Made by a program: the position numbers and the translations under genes
Shown here: piece by piece, positions 1 to 6,635 of the stretch
Layout of the letters: each line of letters opens with the position of its first letter
Numbering within the stretch: position 1 is the stretch's first letter
Origin: Thermodesulfobacteriaceae bacterium
Lineage (GTDB): Bacteria; Desulfobacterota; Dissulfuribacteria; Dissulfuribacterales; UBA3076
DNA: 8,797 bases
Assembly: GCA_012961845.1 (NCBI GenBank)
Contig: DTYO01000071.1
Span: forward strand, 1 to 8,797
Direction of reading: 5' to 3'
The notes under the pieces: model-generated
Told to the model about the DNA's origin: nothing
The model's input: the letters and a program-made list of their open reading frames with translations, nothing else
Databases searched by the model: none

Positions 1-31
1 GCACTTTGTAGTAGTCTTTCTTTGTAACCAT
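1..31 (-). CDS. dnaJ: DnaJ-like J-domain protein, N-terminal fragment cut by window edge
   Basis: Only the first ten codons are inside the window. They read MVTKKDYYKV from an ATG at 31-29, and the next codon starts with C, as expected for Leu. The KDYY-x-V(L) start is the signature of helix I of the J-domain in DnaJ co-chaperones, which stimulate the ATPase of DnaK in the cytoplasm. A CAGG sequence about eight bases before the ATG (minus strand, near 40-43) could be the ribosome binding site. The gene points away from the carboxypeptidase gene and shares a roughly 77-base divergent region with it. A DnaJ-family protein is likely, but whether it is full DnaJ, CbpA or another J-domain protein cannot be told from ten residues. 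Confidence 0.6.
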   Translation of the reverse strand, partial: MVTKKDYYKV

Positions 32-94
32 TCTTTTTGCCTGCTGTGTACAGAAAATAATAACCCTGAAACAAGGTAATAACAGCCTAACCAA

Positions 95-100
95 AGTCAA
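95..100 (-). promoter_or_regulatory. possible -35-like element for the leftward DnaJ-like gene
   Basis: On the minus strand this reads TTGACT, five of six matches to the sigma-70 -35 consensus, inside the divergent region between the DnaJ-like gene and the carboxypeptidase gene. I could not find a convincing -10 hexamer at 16-18 bases spacing; the region downstream is simply AT-rich. No sigma-32 heat-shock type promoter was recognised either. Low confidence. Confidence 0.15.
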
Positions 101-108
101 GAATTGAA

Positions 109-974
109 GTGGCCGGATTGAAAGAATCAGATCAGCTCAAAATAGCCGTATTTTCACCCTCAAGCCCACCTGAACCTGAAAAAACAGAAAAAGGTCTTGC
201 CATTATCAGAGAAAGCCGCCTCGACATCAGGCAGGCACCTGAACATTCCCCATCGCCATTCCCATATCTTGCAGGTGACGACCAGTGCCAGGCAGAGGCC
301 TTTACCAGGCTCATGCAGGATCCTGAAATAGATGTCTTGTGGGCGGCCAGAGGTGGTTATGGAATATCCAGATGGATCGACATGGTCGAATGGGATCAGA
401 TAGACGATCCACCCCTAGTTACAGGATTCAGTGATTTGACGTTTTTACACGCAGCCCTTTCAAAAAAAACATCAATTCAATACACGGTCCCATGGTTTCC
501 ACCCTGCCAGAAACGTCTGATTCGGCACGGCATGCTATACTCAGATGTCTCAGTTCAGGACATTTCCCTGTCCTTTCAGGAAGGCCGCTGTCCGGTGGGC
601 TGGCCTCAGGAAGACTGATAGGCGGCAATCTTACATGTCTTGCCCACCTTCTGTGTACCGACTCCGAGCCGCCCTGGGGCAATGCAATACTCCTGCTCGA
701 AGAGCATAACGAGGCACCTTATAGGATCGACCGGATGCTCACTCAACTGCTGCAGGCAGGCAGGCTGGAAAGACTGACAGGCATCGCAATCGGACAGATA
801 TGCTCTGAAGACAGTCCAGACCTGATAAACAGTCTTCTGAAGGACAGGTTCAAGTCACTGACTTTTCCCGTACTCACCGGACTTCCTGTGGGACATCGCC
901 CGGACAATTTTCCTCTGCTCCTCGGAAGCGAATACATATTGGACTGTGATGCCGGCCTCCTTTTGCCAGCCTGA
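109..974 (+). pseudogene. LD-carboxypeptidase (peptidase family S66), split by a -1 frame change
   Basis: Family S66 enzymes cleave the L,D bond to the terminal D-Ala of murein tetrapeptides during peptidoglycan recycling. The first frame (109 to about 470) has the N-terminal pattern: VFSPSSP at residues 14-20, ARGGYG at 80-85, and GFSD with the presumed nucleophile Ser108 (codon 430-432). The rest lies in another frame that runs to the stop at 972-974: HGPM at 483-494, GGNL, LLLEEHNEAPYRIDRM with the presumed catalytic Glu at 699-701, and GLPVGHRPDN with the His at 894-896. Joined at the A8 run, 462-469, the product is about 288 residues, a normal S66 length, with all three catalytic positions. 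So this is a complete gene with one frame break: a recent mutation, a read error, or recoding. The start is GTG at 109; an in-frame stop at 88-90 rules out more than a few extra codons, and the ribosome binding site is poor. Confidence 0.82.
462..469 (+). other. A8 run at the S66 frame break (A_AAA_AAA slippery heptamer)
   Basis: Eight consecutive A residues fall inside the S66 gene. In the upstream frame they read tcA AAA AAA Aca, so 462-468 forms a zero-frame A_AAA_AAA heptamer, the type on which -1 slippage happens. Slipping back one base after AAA AAA gives N-I-N-S-I-H-G-P-M, which runs without a stop into the downstream frame and recreates the family's hydrophobic-HGPM segment. One extra A in the template would have the same effect. 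I see no strong upstream Shine-Dalgarno-like stimulator and no clear downstream hairpin. Confidence 0.5.
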
Positions 975-1003
975 CCATATCTCGTCATTGAACCAAAATA
1001 TTT

Positions 1004-2287
1004 ATGAAATGCCTTCTCATCAACCCGTGGATTGAAGATTTTGCAGCCTTCAACTTCTGGATCCGCCCTCTCGGCCTCTACCAGCTCAGTGAATGGCTGT
1101 GGGAACGGGGAACGGAAGTTGCCATGCTCGATTGCCTCTCTCCGGCCGAAGCCCCGAGCAAATTCCCCAGAGCCGTTATCTCCGCGCCCCCGGCTCTAAA
1201 ACATTTTGGCCGTACCTTTGCGCGTTACGGCATTGACGAGAAACTGTTCGAAAAACGGCTTAAAGAAGCCCTGCCGTTTGATGCAGTCCTGGTCACCTCA
1301 GCCATGTCATACTGGTACCCCGGGGTAGTATCAGCTATCAGGAAAGTACGGCAGATTGTTCCGGAAACTCCTGTTGTCCTGGGAGGAATATATCCTACGC
1401 TGTGGCCGGAACATGCAGGCAGTCATTCAGGAGCAGATCTGGTCCTCGCAGGACCCATTGAAAGCAATACCGCTGAGCTGGCCGGGTTTTTGGGGCTTCC
1501 AGGGGAACCTGTCAGAAAACGCCTCAAGTGGTATGAAATCGGTCTCCACGACCATGCGCCCTTTGGTGCCATTCGTACCGCACGAGGCTGTCCCTTCAAC
1601 TGTACATATTGTGCTTCAGGAAAAATCTCAGGCGGATTCCGGCCCAGGACTCCTGAAGCAGTATCCAGAGAGCTGAATCACCTCTACCGCATGGGGGTAA
1701 GGGATATTGCGTTTTACGACGACGCCCTGCTGGTTGACTTCAAGAAGCACCTTCTTCCGGTCCTGACCAATCTCGTCGCGTCAGATAAGAGATTCAGATT
1801 TCACACCCCTAACGGAATGCACGCAAAGCTGCTTGACCAGGAGGCCGCGGCATGGATGAACAGAGCGGGTTTTTCCACTTACAGGCTGAGCCTCGAAACC
1901 ATCAACAGGGCCAGGCAGAAGTCCACCGGCAATAAAGTCTCTGCAGCCGAACTCGAAGATGCCGTCAAATGCCTTTCAGCCGCAGGAGTTCCAAGATCTG
2001 CAGTGGGGGTATATCTCCTTATGGGCCTTGACGGTCAGTCCATCGAAGAGGTCAGGGACGGAATCCGATTTGTGAGATCCCTTGGTATAAGGCCCTATCT
2101 GTCTGAATTTTCCCCCATACCCGGCACCACAGAATGGGAAAAACTGGAATCTGCCGGCATATGCTCACGTGACATGGATCCCGTCCTGACCAACAATACC
2201 GTTTTTGTCAGGCTTTTTTCCGGTTATACTGAAACGCAGCTTTTTTCTCTGAAGCAGATGTGTCTGGAAGCCCTTGAGACAACATGA
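1004..2287 (+). CDS. B12-binding-type radical SAM protein
   Basis: The protein has 427 residues and two domains. The N-terminal part, about residues 1-165, looks like the Rossmann-type cobalamin-binding domain of this superfamily: KCLLINPW at 2-9, RPLGLYQLSEWLWERG at 21-36, and VLVTSAMSYWYPG followed by PVVLGGIYPTLWPEHA around 95-138. I do not see the DxHxxG cobalamin-ligand motif, so B12 may bind without it or not at all. The radical SAM core starts at RGCPFNCTYC, with iron-sulfur cysteines Cys196, Cys200 and Cys203 in C-x3-C-x2-C. Later segments (RLSLET, GVYLLMGLDGQS, EFSPIPGTTEWE) are typical of the core of this group, which includes methylases and ring-forming enzymes. The substrate is unknown. 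It begins 29 bases after the S66 stop, with no clear Shine-Dalgarno, and is followed after 7 bases by the nucleosidase gene. Confidence 0.85.
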   Translation: MKCLLINPWIEDFAAFNFWIRPLGLYQLSEWLWERGTEVAMLDCLSPAEAPSKFPRAVISAPPALKHFGRTFARYGIDEKLFEKRLKEALPFDAVLVTSAMSYWYPGVVSAIRKVRQIVPETPVVLGGIYPTLWPEHAGSHSGADLVLAGPIESNTAELAGFLGLPGEPVRKRLKWYEIGLHDHAPFGAIRTARGCPFNCTYCASGKISGGFRPRTPEAVSRELNHLYRMGVRDIAFYDDALLVDFKKHLLPVLTNLVASDKRFRFHTPNGMHAKLLDQEAAAWMNRAGFSTYRLSLETINRARQKSTGNKVSAAELEDAVKCLSAAGVPRSAVGVYLLMGLDGQSIEEVRDGIRFVRSLGIRPYLSEFSPIPGTTEWEKLESAGICSRDMDPVLTNNTVFVRLFSGYTETQLFSLKQMCLEALETT

Positions 2288-2294
2288 GCAAAAT

Positions 2295-3128
2295 ATGATT
2301 CTTGTCACCGTGGCCATGCAGTGCGAGGCAAAGCCGTTCATCAGGCACCTCGGTCTGAAAAAGGTCCACGACATCAACGTTTTTCCAGTATACGCAAATG
2401 AGAGATGGAAACTGATCGTCTCCGGCGTAGGCAAGATCCGTTCAGCCGCTGCCGCAACCTTTCTACTCACCAGAGATCTGGGAAATTCCCATGGATTTGT
2501 CTTGAATGCCGGAGTCTGCGGATCAGGAGACACCAAAACCCCTGCAGGGACACCGATTCTCATCAACAAGATCACAGATCATGACACAGGGAGGAGTTAT
2601 TTCCCTGACATGGTATGGGCGCACCCCTTTGCAGAAGGATCGCTTGAGACCTGGTCCAGGGTTTTGAAGGTAATCGGTTCATCTCATCAAATCGATCATC
2701 TTGTGGATATGGAGGCATCGGGTTTCTTTGAAGCCGCCTCCCGTTTCCTGACTCCGGACAGAATAGCTGTGATCAAAGTAATTTCCGATCATTTCGACAG
2801 CAGCAGGGTCACTGCCGGAGAGGTTTCGATGCTTATTGAAAGATGCCTTCCACCAGTGGCCGGATGGGTTGAAAGTATCAGCGGTTCAACCTTTGGAAAG
2901 CGGCCTGTCTTCCGCCGTTCTGAAGAACAGTATATGCTAAAAGTCTCCAATAATCTGAGACTTACCTGTACCATGGTACTGGAATTGAAAAGCTTGGCAC
3001 GTTATCATAAACTTTCAGGCGGAAACCTCGAGGATCTGCTGGCGCCGTACATCAGCATGGAGCCTGTTTCAAGAAAGGAAGGGAAGATCCGGTTTGCCCA
3101 TATCAGAAAAAAGGTTGTTAACCCCTAA
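2295..3128 (+). CDS. Nucleoside phosphorylase/nucleosidase family protein with C-terminal extension
   Basis: The protein belongs to the PNP/UDP-phosphorylase superfamily, which includes MTA/SAH nucleosidase, futalosine hydrolase and the hopanoid enzyme HpnG. From ATG 2295 it has 277 residues. Visible motifs are VAMQCEAKPF at 6-15 with a possible catalytic Glu11, GVGK at 44-47, NAGVCG at 71-76, VDMEASGF at 137-144 with the ribose-binding Glu140, and ISDHFD at 163-168 with Asp165 in the usual purine-contacting place. The domain ends near residue 200. The last 75 or so residues, rich in Lys, Arg and Leu, are extra compared with ordinary 230-240-residue nucleosidases. A TTG at 2274 would add seven residues but overlaps the upstream gene; homology starts at MILVTVAMQ, so ATG 2295 is preferred. 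Lying between two radical SAM genes, it may act on 5'-deoxyadenosine, SAH/MTA or an adenosylated product; the sequence cannot decide. Confidence 0.78.
   Translation: MILVTVAMQCEAKPFIRHLGLKKVHDINVFPVYANERWKLIVSGVGKIRSAAAATFLLTRDLGNSHGFVLNAGVCGSGDTKTPAGTPILINKITDHDTGRSYFPDMVWAHPFAEGSLETWSRVLKVIGSSHQIDHLVDMEASGFFEAASRFLTPDRIAVIKVISDHFDSSRVTAGEVSMLIERCLPPVAGWVESISGSTFGKRPVFRRSEEQYMLKVSNNLRLTCTMVLELKSLARYHKLSGGNLEDLLAPYISMEPVSRKEGKIRFAHIRKKVVNP
3076..3087 (+). promoter_or_regulatory. Purine-rich ribosome binding site that decides the TTG start of the SPL-family gene
   Basis: The tract GGAAGGGAAG lies inside the end of the nucleosidase gene, about seven bases before TTG 3094. No other in-frame start between there and the first conserved residues has a well-spaced Shine-Dalgarno. 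This supports the overlapping TTG start and translational coupling of the two genes. Confidence 0.45.
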
Positions 3129-4119
3129 ATTTTCCCATATATACATAGAGGAAACTGTTCTGGAACATCCTGTATCCAGCAGCATCATACGTCATTTTCC
3201 GGACTCGAATATCATCACGATCAGGCATTACAAGGATGTATTCAACCGCAGGAAACAGAATTTCCACCTTCAGAAACGGTCTCCCAAGCTGATACTTGCA
3301 ACCGCCAAACCGCCTTTCCTTTATAGAGGAGCGGAGGTCTGTGAAAATTTCGGTCATGGCAGTTTCCATTGTACCTCTTCTATCCTGAACTGCCTTTTTG
3401 ACTGTGAATACTGCTACCTCCCGGGCCGTTACACCTCGGCCAATCTGGTAATTTTTGTGAATATTGAAGATATCTTGTCACATGTTCAGCATCTCCTCAG
3501 GATCAGCTCCCTGTATTTGTGTGTTTCTTATGATACCGATCTCCTGGCACTGGACAGATTGACCTCATTTCTTGCCCGATGGCTGGAATTCGCCGCTGTC
3601 AATCCCGATCTCCTCCTTGAAATCAGGACCAAAAGCGGGAACACTGCATCCATTCTGACCAGACCGCCTCTGGACAACTGCATTCTTGCATGGACCCTCT
3701 CCCCTGATCAAGTCATAAAAAAATACGAGAAGAAAACCCCATCACTGGATACACGCCTGAGAACCATCAGCAAACTCATGGAACATGGCTGGAAAATAAG
3801 GCTCTGTTTTGATCCTATTCTCAGGACACCTTCCTGGAAAAAGGACTACATAAACTGCATTCACTACACTCTCAGCATGCTCCCTGCCCGCAGCATCCGC
3901 GACGTAAGCCTTGGCTGCTTCAGGATGGGAAAAGACTACCTGAAAAGGGCGAGAATAATCCGGCCGGATTCAGATCTTCTGTGGTATCCGTTCAAGCTGG
4001 AAAACGGTGTGTACACTTATCCGGAATGTACGAGAAGAGAGATGCTGAACACTGTTTCCAGAGAAATAAGCAGGTTTCTGCCAAGAGAAAAGATCTATTG
4101 CATGGGGGATTTCACATGA
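3094..4119 (+). CDS. Spore photoproduct lyase (SplB)-family radical SAM protein
   Basis: The 341-residue product carries the family's marks: a short N-terminal IYIEETVLEHP (17-27), the characteristic HYKDVFNRRKQNF (45-57), then the iron-sulfur motif CLFDCEYCYLPGRY with Cys100, Cys104 and Cys107, followed by a partial TIM barrel (SYDTDLLALDRLT, LLLEIRTKSGN, LAWTLSP, HGWKIRLCFDPI). True SplB repairs the 5-thyminyl-5,6-dihydrothymine lesion in germinating spores. Many non-spore-formers carry relatives of unknown function, and this is probably one of them. Cys143 lies near where B. subtilis SplB has its H-donor Cys141, but by my alignment it is about three positions off. The start is TTG 3094, preceded by an AGGAAGGGA tract near 3077-3085; this makes a 35-base overlap with the nucleosidase gene. 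TTG 3115 is possible but has poor spacing. The stop overlaps the SDR start as ATGA. Confidence 0.8.
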   Translation: MPISEKRLLTPKFSHIYIEETVLEHPVSSSIIRHFPDSNIITIRHYKDVFNRRKQNFHLQKRSPKLILATAKPPFLYRGAEVCENFGHGSFHCTSSILNCLFDCEYCYLPGRYTSANLVIFVNIEDILSHVQHLLRISSLYLCVSYDTDLLALDRLTSFLARWLEFAAVNPDLLLEIRTKSGNTASILTRPPLDNCILAWTLSPDQVIKKYEKKTPSLDTRLRTISKLMEHGWKIRLCFDPILRTPSWKKDYINCIHYTLSMLPARSIRDVSLGCFRMGKDYLKRARIIRPDSDLLWYPFKLENGVYTYPECTRREMLNTVSREISRFLPREKIYCMGDFT

Positions 4120-4811
4120 ATACTGCCGTTGTCACCGGAGCCACTTCGGGAATAGGCCTCGCCATATCGGAAATGCTCCTTGGCAGGGGATTTACTGTAT
4201 ACGGCATTGGAAGGGACTTCTCACAGACGACGACAACTCACAGGAATTTCAAGGCGATCACTTGCGATCTCACCAGGCGGCACCATATCGTAGAGGCTGT
4301 CAGGAAGATTAAGAGCCGGAAATCCGGTATATATATCCTGGTAAACAACGCAGGTATCGGCTACTTCAAGCCCCATGAAGAAATAGGCCATGAAATTATT
4401 CACCGGATCATTGCCACCAACCTTGAGGCACCGCTCGTCCTTACGAGTCTCCTGCAGAGAGATATCAGAAGGTCACAGGGTTACATTATAAATATTTCTT
4501 CCATAACCGCTCTGAAAGCCAGTCCAAGAGGATGTGCATATGCTGCCACAAAAGCGGGGCTGCTGCATTTTTCCAGGAGTCTTTTCGAAGAGGTCCGGAA
4601 ACAGGGAATCAAGGTAGCTACTATCCTGCCCGACATGACCAAGACTCCTTTTTTCAAGGACCTCGAATTCAGGGAGGGTGAAGCCAGAGATACATACATC
4701 ACGCCGGAATGTGTTGCAAAAGCTGTGGAAACGGTTATCTCACAGAGAAAGGGCACCATAATGACCGAAATTGTACTGCGCCCTCAGAAACACATGATCA
4801 CAAAGAAATGA
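4116..4811 (+). CDS. Short-chain dehydrogenase/reductase (classical SDR)
   Basis: The 231-residue protein is a classical NAD(P)-dependent SDR. It shows the cofactor motif TGATSGIG at residues 7-14, NNAG at 77-80, the structural Asn in TNLEAP (Asn102), the catalytic Ser129 in NISSIT, and Tyr142-x3-Lys146 in AYAATK, thirteen residues after Ser129 as expected. LPDMTKTPF at about 168-176 is the loop after the active site that shapes the substrate pocket. GIGRD near 30-34 at the end of the second strand suggests an NADP(H) preference (Arg33), though this is not secure. The start is ATG 4116, overlapping the upstream stop as ATGA and preceded by GGGGGA at 4104-4109. In-frame codons reach upstream to 3981 but lie inside the SPL-family gene and lack homology. 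The substrate is unknown; the tight overlap suggests it oxidises or reduces an intermediate made by the radical SAM partner. Confidence 0.88.
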   Translation: MNTAVVTGATSGIGLAISEMLLGRGFTVYGIGRDFSQTTTTHRNFKAITCDLTRRHHIVEAVRKIKSRKSGIYILVNNAGIGYFKPHEEIGHEIIHRIIATNLEAPLVLTSLLQRDIRRSQGYIINISSITALKASPRGCAYAATKAGLLHFSRSLFEEVRKQGIKVATILPDMTKTPFFKDLEFREGEARDTYITPECVAKAVETVISQRKGTIMTEIVLRPQKHMITKK

Positions 4812-4833
4812 TGCCGCAGAATTCCCAGTAACC

Positions 4834-5919
4834 ATGACCGCTCCGACGATCGCCGCATACGTCTATCCGGGTTGGCACCCCTGCCCTGAGCGCGACCGCC
4901 GCTTCCGGCCGGGCTGGAGCGAATGGGATCTGGTGCTCCGGGCAAAGCCCAGGTTTCCAGGGCACAACCAGCCGAGGATTCCCCAGAAAGGAATCTATGA
5001 CGATTCAAGTCCTGAAACTGCGGCCATGCAGGCCCGTCTCGCCCGGGCCCATGGAATCGACCTCCTTGTCTACGGATTTTTCTGGTCCAGAGGCAAAAGG
5101 GTACTGTACCGGGCGCTGGATGAGGGTTTTCTGGGACATGGAGGAGGAGGTGATTTCCCGTTTTCCGTCATGTGGGCAAACAGGATGCCCAGAGGAGTCC
5201 TGCCTGTAAAACTAAAACCGGAAAGGGTAATAGACCCCTCCAGGCTGGTTTACACGGATCGGGGAGACTTTCTCAGGCTTATCCGGTACCTGGCAGAAAA
5301 CTACTTTTCAAGGCCGAGCTATTTCAGGATCCAGGGAAAGCCCCTGCTCTCCATTTTTGACAGCACATTTTTCCTGAGACAGATGGGCTGCAGAAACTGC
5401 AGGGAAACAGTGGACAGGGCCAGACAAATTCTTGAAAATATGGGGCTGGGCGGCCTACACCTGATGGCTGTCAATCCGGCAATGGCCCTGTGTGAACAAT
5501 TCAGTGATGCAGGCTTTGACAGCATCACCCATTATGTTCATCTTCCGGACTGGAAAGGCTGCTATCTGCAGGATTACCAGACGCTCACCATAAAACGCAA
5601 AGCGGAATGGAAGGGATTTGCATCAACTTTTGGTCTCCCATATTTCCCATCCGTTTCTCCGGGCTGGGATGCAACCCCGAGGGGCGTCATGCACTCAGGG
5701 CGCAGACCTCGGCGTTATCCATGGTGGCCCGTGGTCACAGGAGAATCACCCGATGCATTCAGCAGATTTCTCAGGGATGCCGTCCGGTTTACCCTGGCCG
5801 AAAACCGTCCTCCAATGGTATTCATAGCCTCATGGAACGAATGGAGTGAAGGCCATTATCTGGAACCGGATACCAGGTTTGGATCCAGATGGCTGGAAGC
5901 TGTCAGGCAGGCCCTGTAA
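4834..5919 (+). CDS. WbsX / glycoside hydrolase 99-like protein
   Basis: The 361-residue protein matches the WbsX family, often encoded in O-antigen and polysaccharide clusters and related in fold to GH99 endo-mannosidases. Landmarks in order are AYVYPGWHPCPERD (8-21), GWSEWDLV (27-34), AKPRFPGHNQPRIP (37-50), HGIDLLVYGFFWSRGKR (73-89), FPFSVMWANR (108-117), and near the C-terminus WNEWSEGHYLEPD (334-346). The Glu336-W-S-Glu339 spacing equals that of the GH99 acidic pair in WNEWHEG, so catalytic residues are present. There is no signal peptide or membrane segment, so it is probably cytoplasmic or acts on an assembling glycan. It starts 22 bases after the SDR stop and probably shares its transcript; the ribosome binding site is weak. 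Whether it transfers or hydrolyses sugar is open, because family annotation as a glycosyltransferase rests mainly on gene context. Confidence 0.82.
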   Translation: MTAPTIAAYVYPGWHPCPERDRRFRPGWSEWDLVLRAKPRFPGHNQPRIPQKGIYDDSSPETAAMQARLARAHGIDLLVYGFFWSRGKRVLYRALDEGFLGHGGGGDFPFSVMWANRMPRGVLPVKLKPERVIDPSRLVYTDRGDFLRLIRYLAENYFSRPSYFRIQGKPLLSIFDSTFFLRQMGCRNCRETVDRARQILENMGLGGLHLMAVNPAMALCEQFSDAGFDSITHYVHLPDWKGCYLQDYQTLTIKRKAEWKGFASTFGLPYFPSVSPGWDATPRGVMHSGRRPRRYPWWPVVTGESPDAFSRFLRDAVRFTLAENRPPMVFIASWNEWSEGHYLEPDTRFGSRWLEAVRQAL

Positions 5920-5991
5920 TATGAGATTGGAATTTTCCTTTTTCACTTGAATCAGGCGCGTATGATTCAGCATGTTGACGGATTGAGACAG

Positions 5992-6341
5992 ATGAACTTC
6001 AGGACAGTAATCATTTTTTCTATGCTGATTTTATCTACTTAGCCTGCATGGGCGGCAGAAAAAGTCTTCACAGTGTCAAGCGACTGCAAGACAGATCTGT
6101 GCGGGGACCCACAGTATGAGGGAATGACATCTGCACTGAAAGAGAGTGAATTCAAAACAGGATCGTTCCGATAGAATTCTTTCTGGACTGCAAACTCCTG
6201 ACGGCCTCCGAACTTGAAAAACGAAGGAACCGCATGATAAAAAGAATTCGACAGGAAAATCCATATTTCATCACCACCATTGACGACTACGCCTTCAGTG
6301 CGGTCGCTACGGTGGGGCCGGATTTCTTGGATTTGCGGTGA
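5992..6341 (+). pseudogene. Decayed secreted substrate-binding-like protein
   Basis: Joined frames give the first half of a periplasmic protein. From ATG 5992 the reading is a signal peptide (MNFRTVIIFSMLILST, then a TAG stop at 6040, then PAWA-AEK with a good signal peptidase I site), followed by VFTVSSDCKTDLCGDPQYEGMTSALKES. A second TAG lies at 6172. The protein then continues in another frame from about 6162: IVPIEFFLDCKLLTASELEKR, then IRQENPYFITTIDDYAFSAVA, up to a TGA at 6339. The layout (short strand, 'QYEG...AL', 'FFLD.K...ELE', 'I..ENP.FITTIDD.AF') resembles ABC-type or sensor-associated substrate-binding proteins of the periplasmic-binding-protein fold. Two in-frame stops plus a frame change make a functional product unlikely. 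Assignment to a family is by pattern only; the existence of a decayed secreted protein gene is firmer. Confidence 0.6.
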
Positions 6342-6499
6342 TGTGGTTCACAGGTTCGGCATTCCTTGAAAAAAATTTTGCCACGGATCAGCTGTTCAAA
6401 ACCCACAACCAATTGCAGATAATACAGAAACGCATGCAGGATATGGAAAAAAACGGACAGGCAATACTGAAACTCCCGGCACTGAACTCGATTCAATAG
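6308..6499 (+). pseudogene. Membrane/coiled-coil-like coding remnant
   Basis: A third frame is open from before 6308 to a TAG at 6497-6499. It reads YGGAGFLGFAVMWFTG, which could be a membrane or buried hydrophobic stretch, followed by a charged helical run (FLEKNFATDQLFKTHNQLQ, IIQKRMQDMEKNGQAILKL). It may be the continuation of the decayed binding-protein gene after another -1 shift, or the start of a fused or adjacent sensor protein joined by deletion. There is no good start codon with a ribosome binding site, and I cannot name a family. From 6500 to 6635 I see no supportable gene, hairpin or repeat. Confidence 0.35.
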
Positions 6500-6635
6500 A
6501 CAGGCAGCGGTTCAAAAGTTCCTGACAGCTCAGTCCTCAAAATTCTCCGTAAAATAGCAAGGAGCTTCATTGGCATATTTCATGGACACCGAAGGCGCCG
6601 CCTAGGCATCTTCACCCGCTTTTCTGAAAGGTAGC

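Noticed and set aside
483..491. A one-base deletion directly at TACACGGTCCC as the S66 frame break
   Set aside because: It also restores HGPM, but the nearby A8 run gives the same -1 change by a common mechanism and yields S-I-H-G-P-M, a better family match than Q-Y-H-G-P-M.
743..988. Minus-strand 81-codon frame antisense to the carboxypeptidase
   Set aside because: The plus strand encodes the conserved S66 catalytic segments here; the antisense product has no pattern.
2165..2575. 136-codon open frame on the minus strand
   Set aside because: It lies antisense across the end of the B12-type radical SAM gene and the start of the nucleosidase gene, both with clear motifs; its translation shows no family pattern.
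3981..4115. In-frame upstream extension of the SDR gene
   Set aside because: It lies wholly within the SPL-family gene, and the SDR cofactor motif begins six residues after ATG 4116, which has its own ribosome binding site.
5172..5849. Several short plus-strand frames inside the WbsX-like gene
   Set aside because: The WbsX-like frame is continuous with motifs on both sides; these are out-of-frame shadows.
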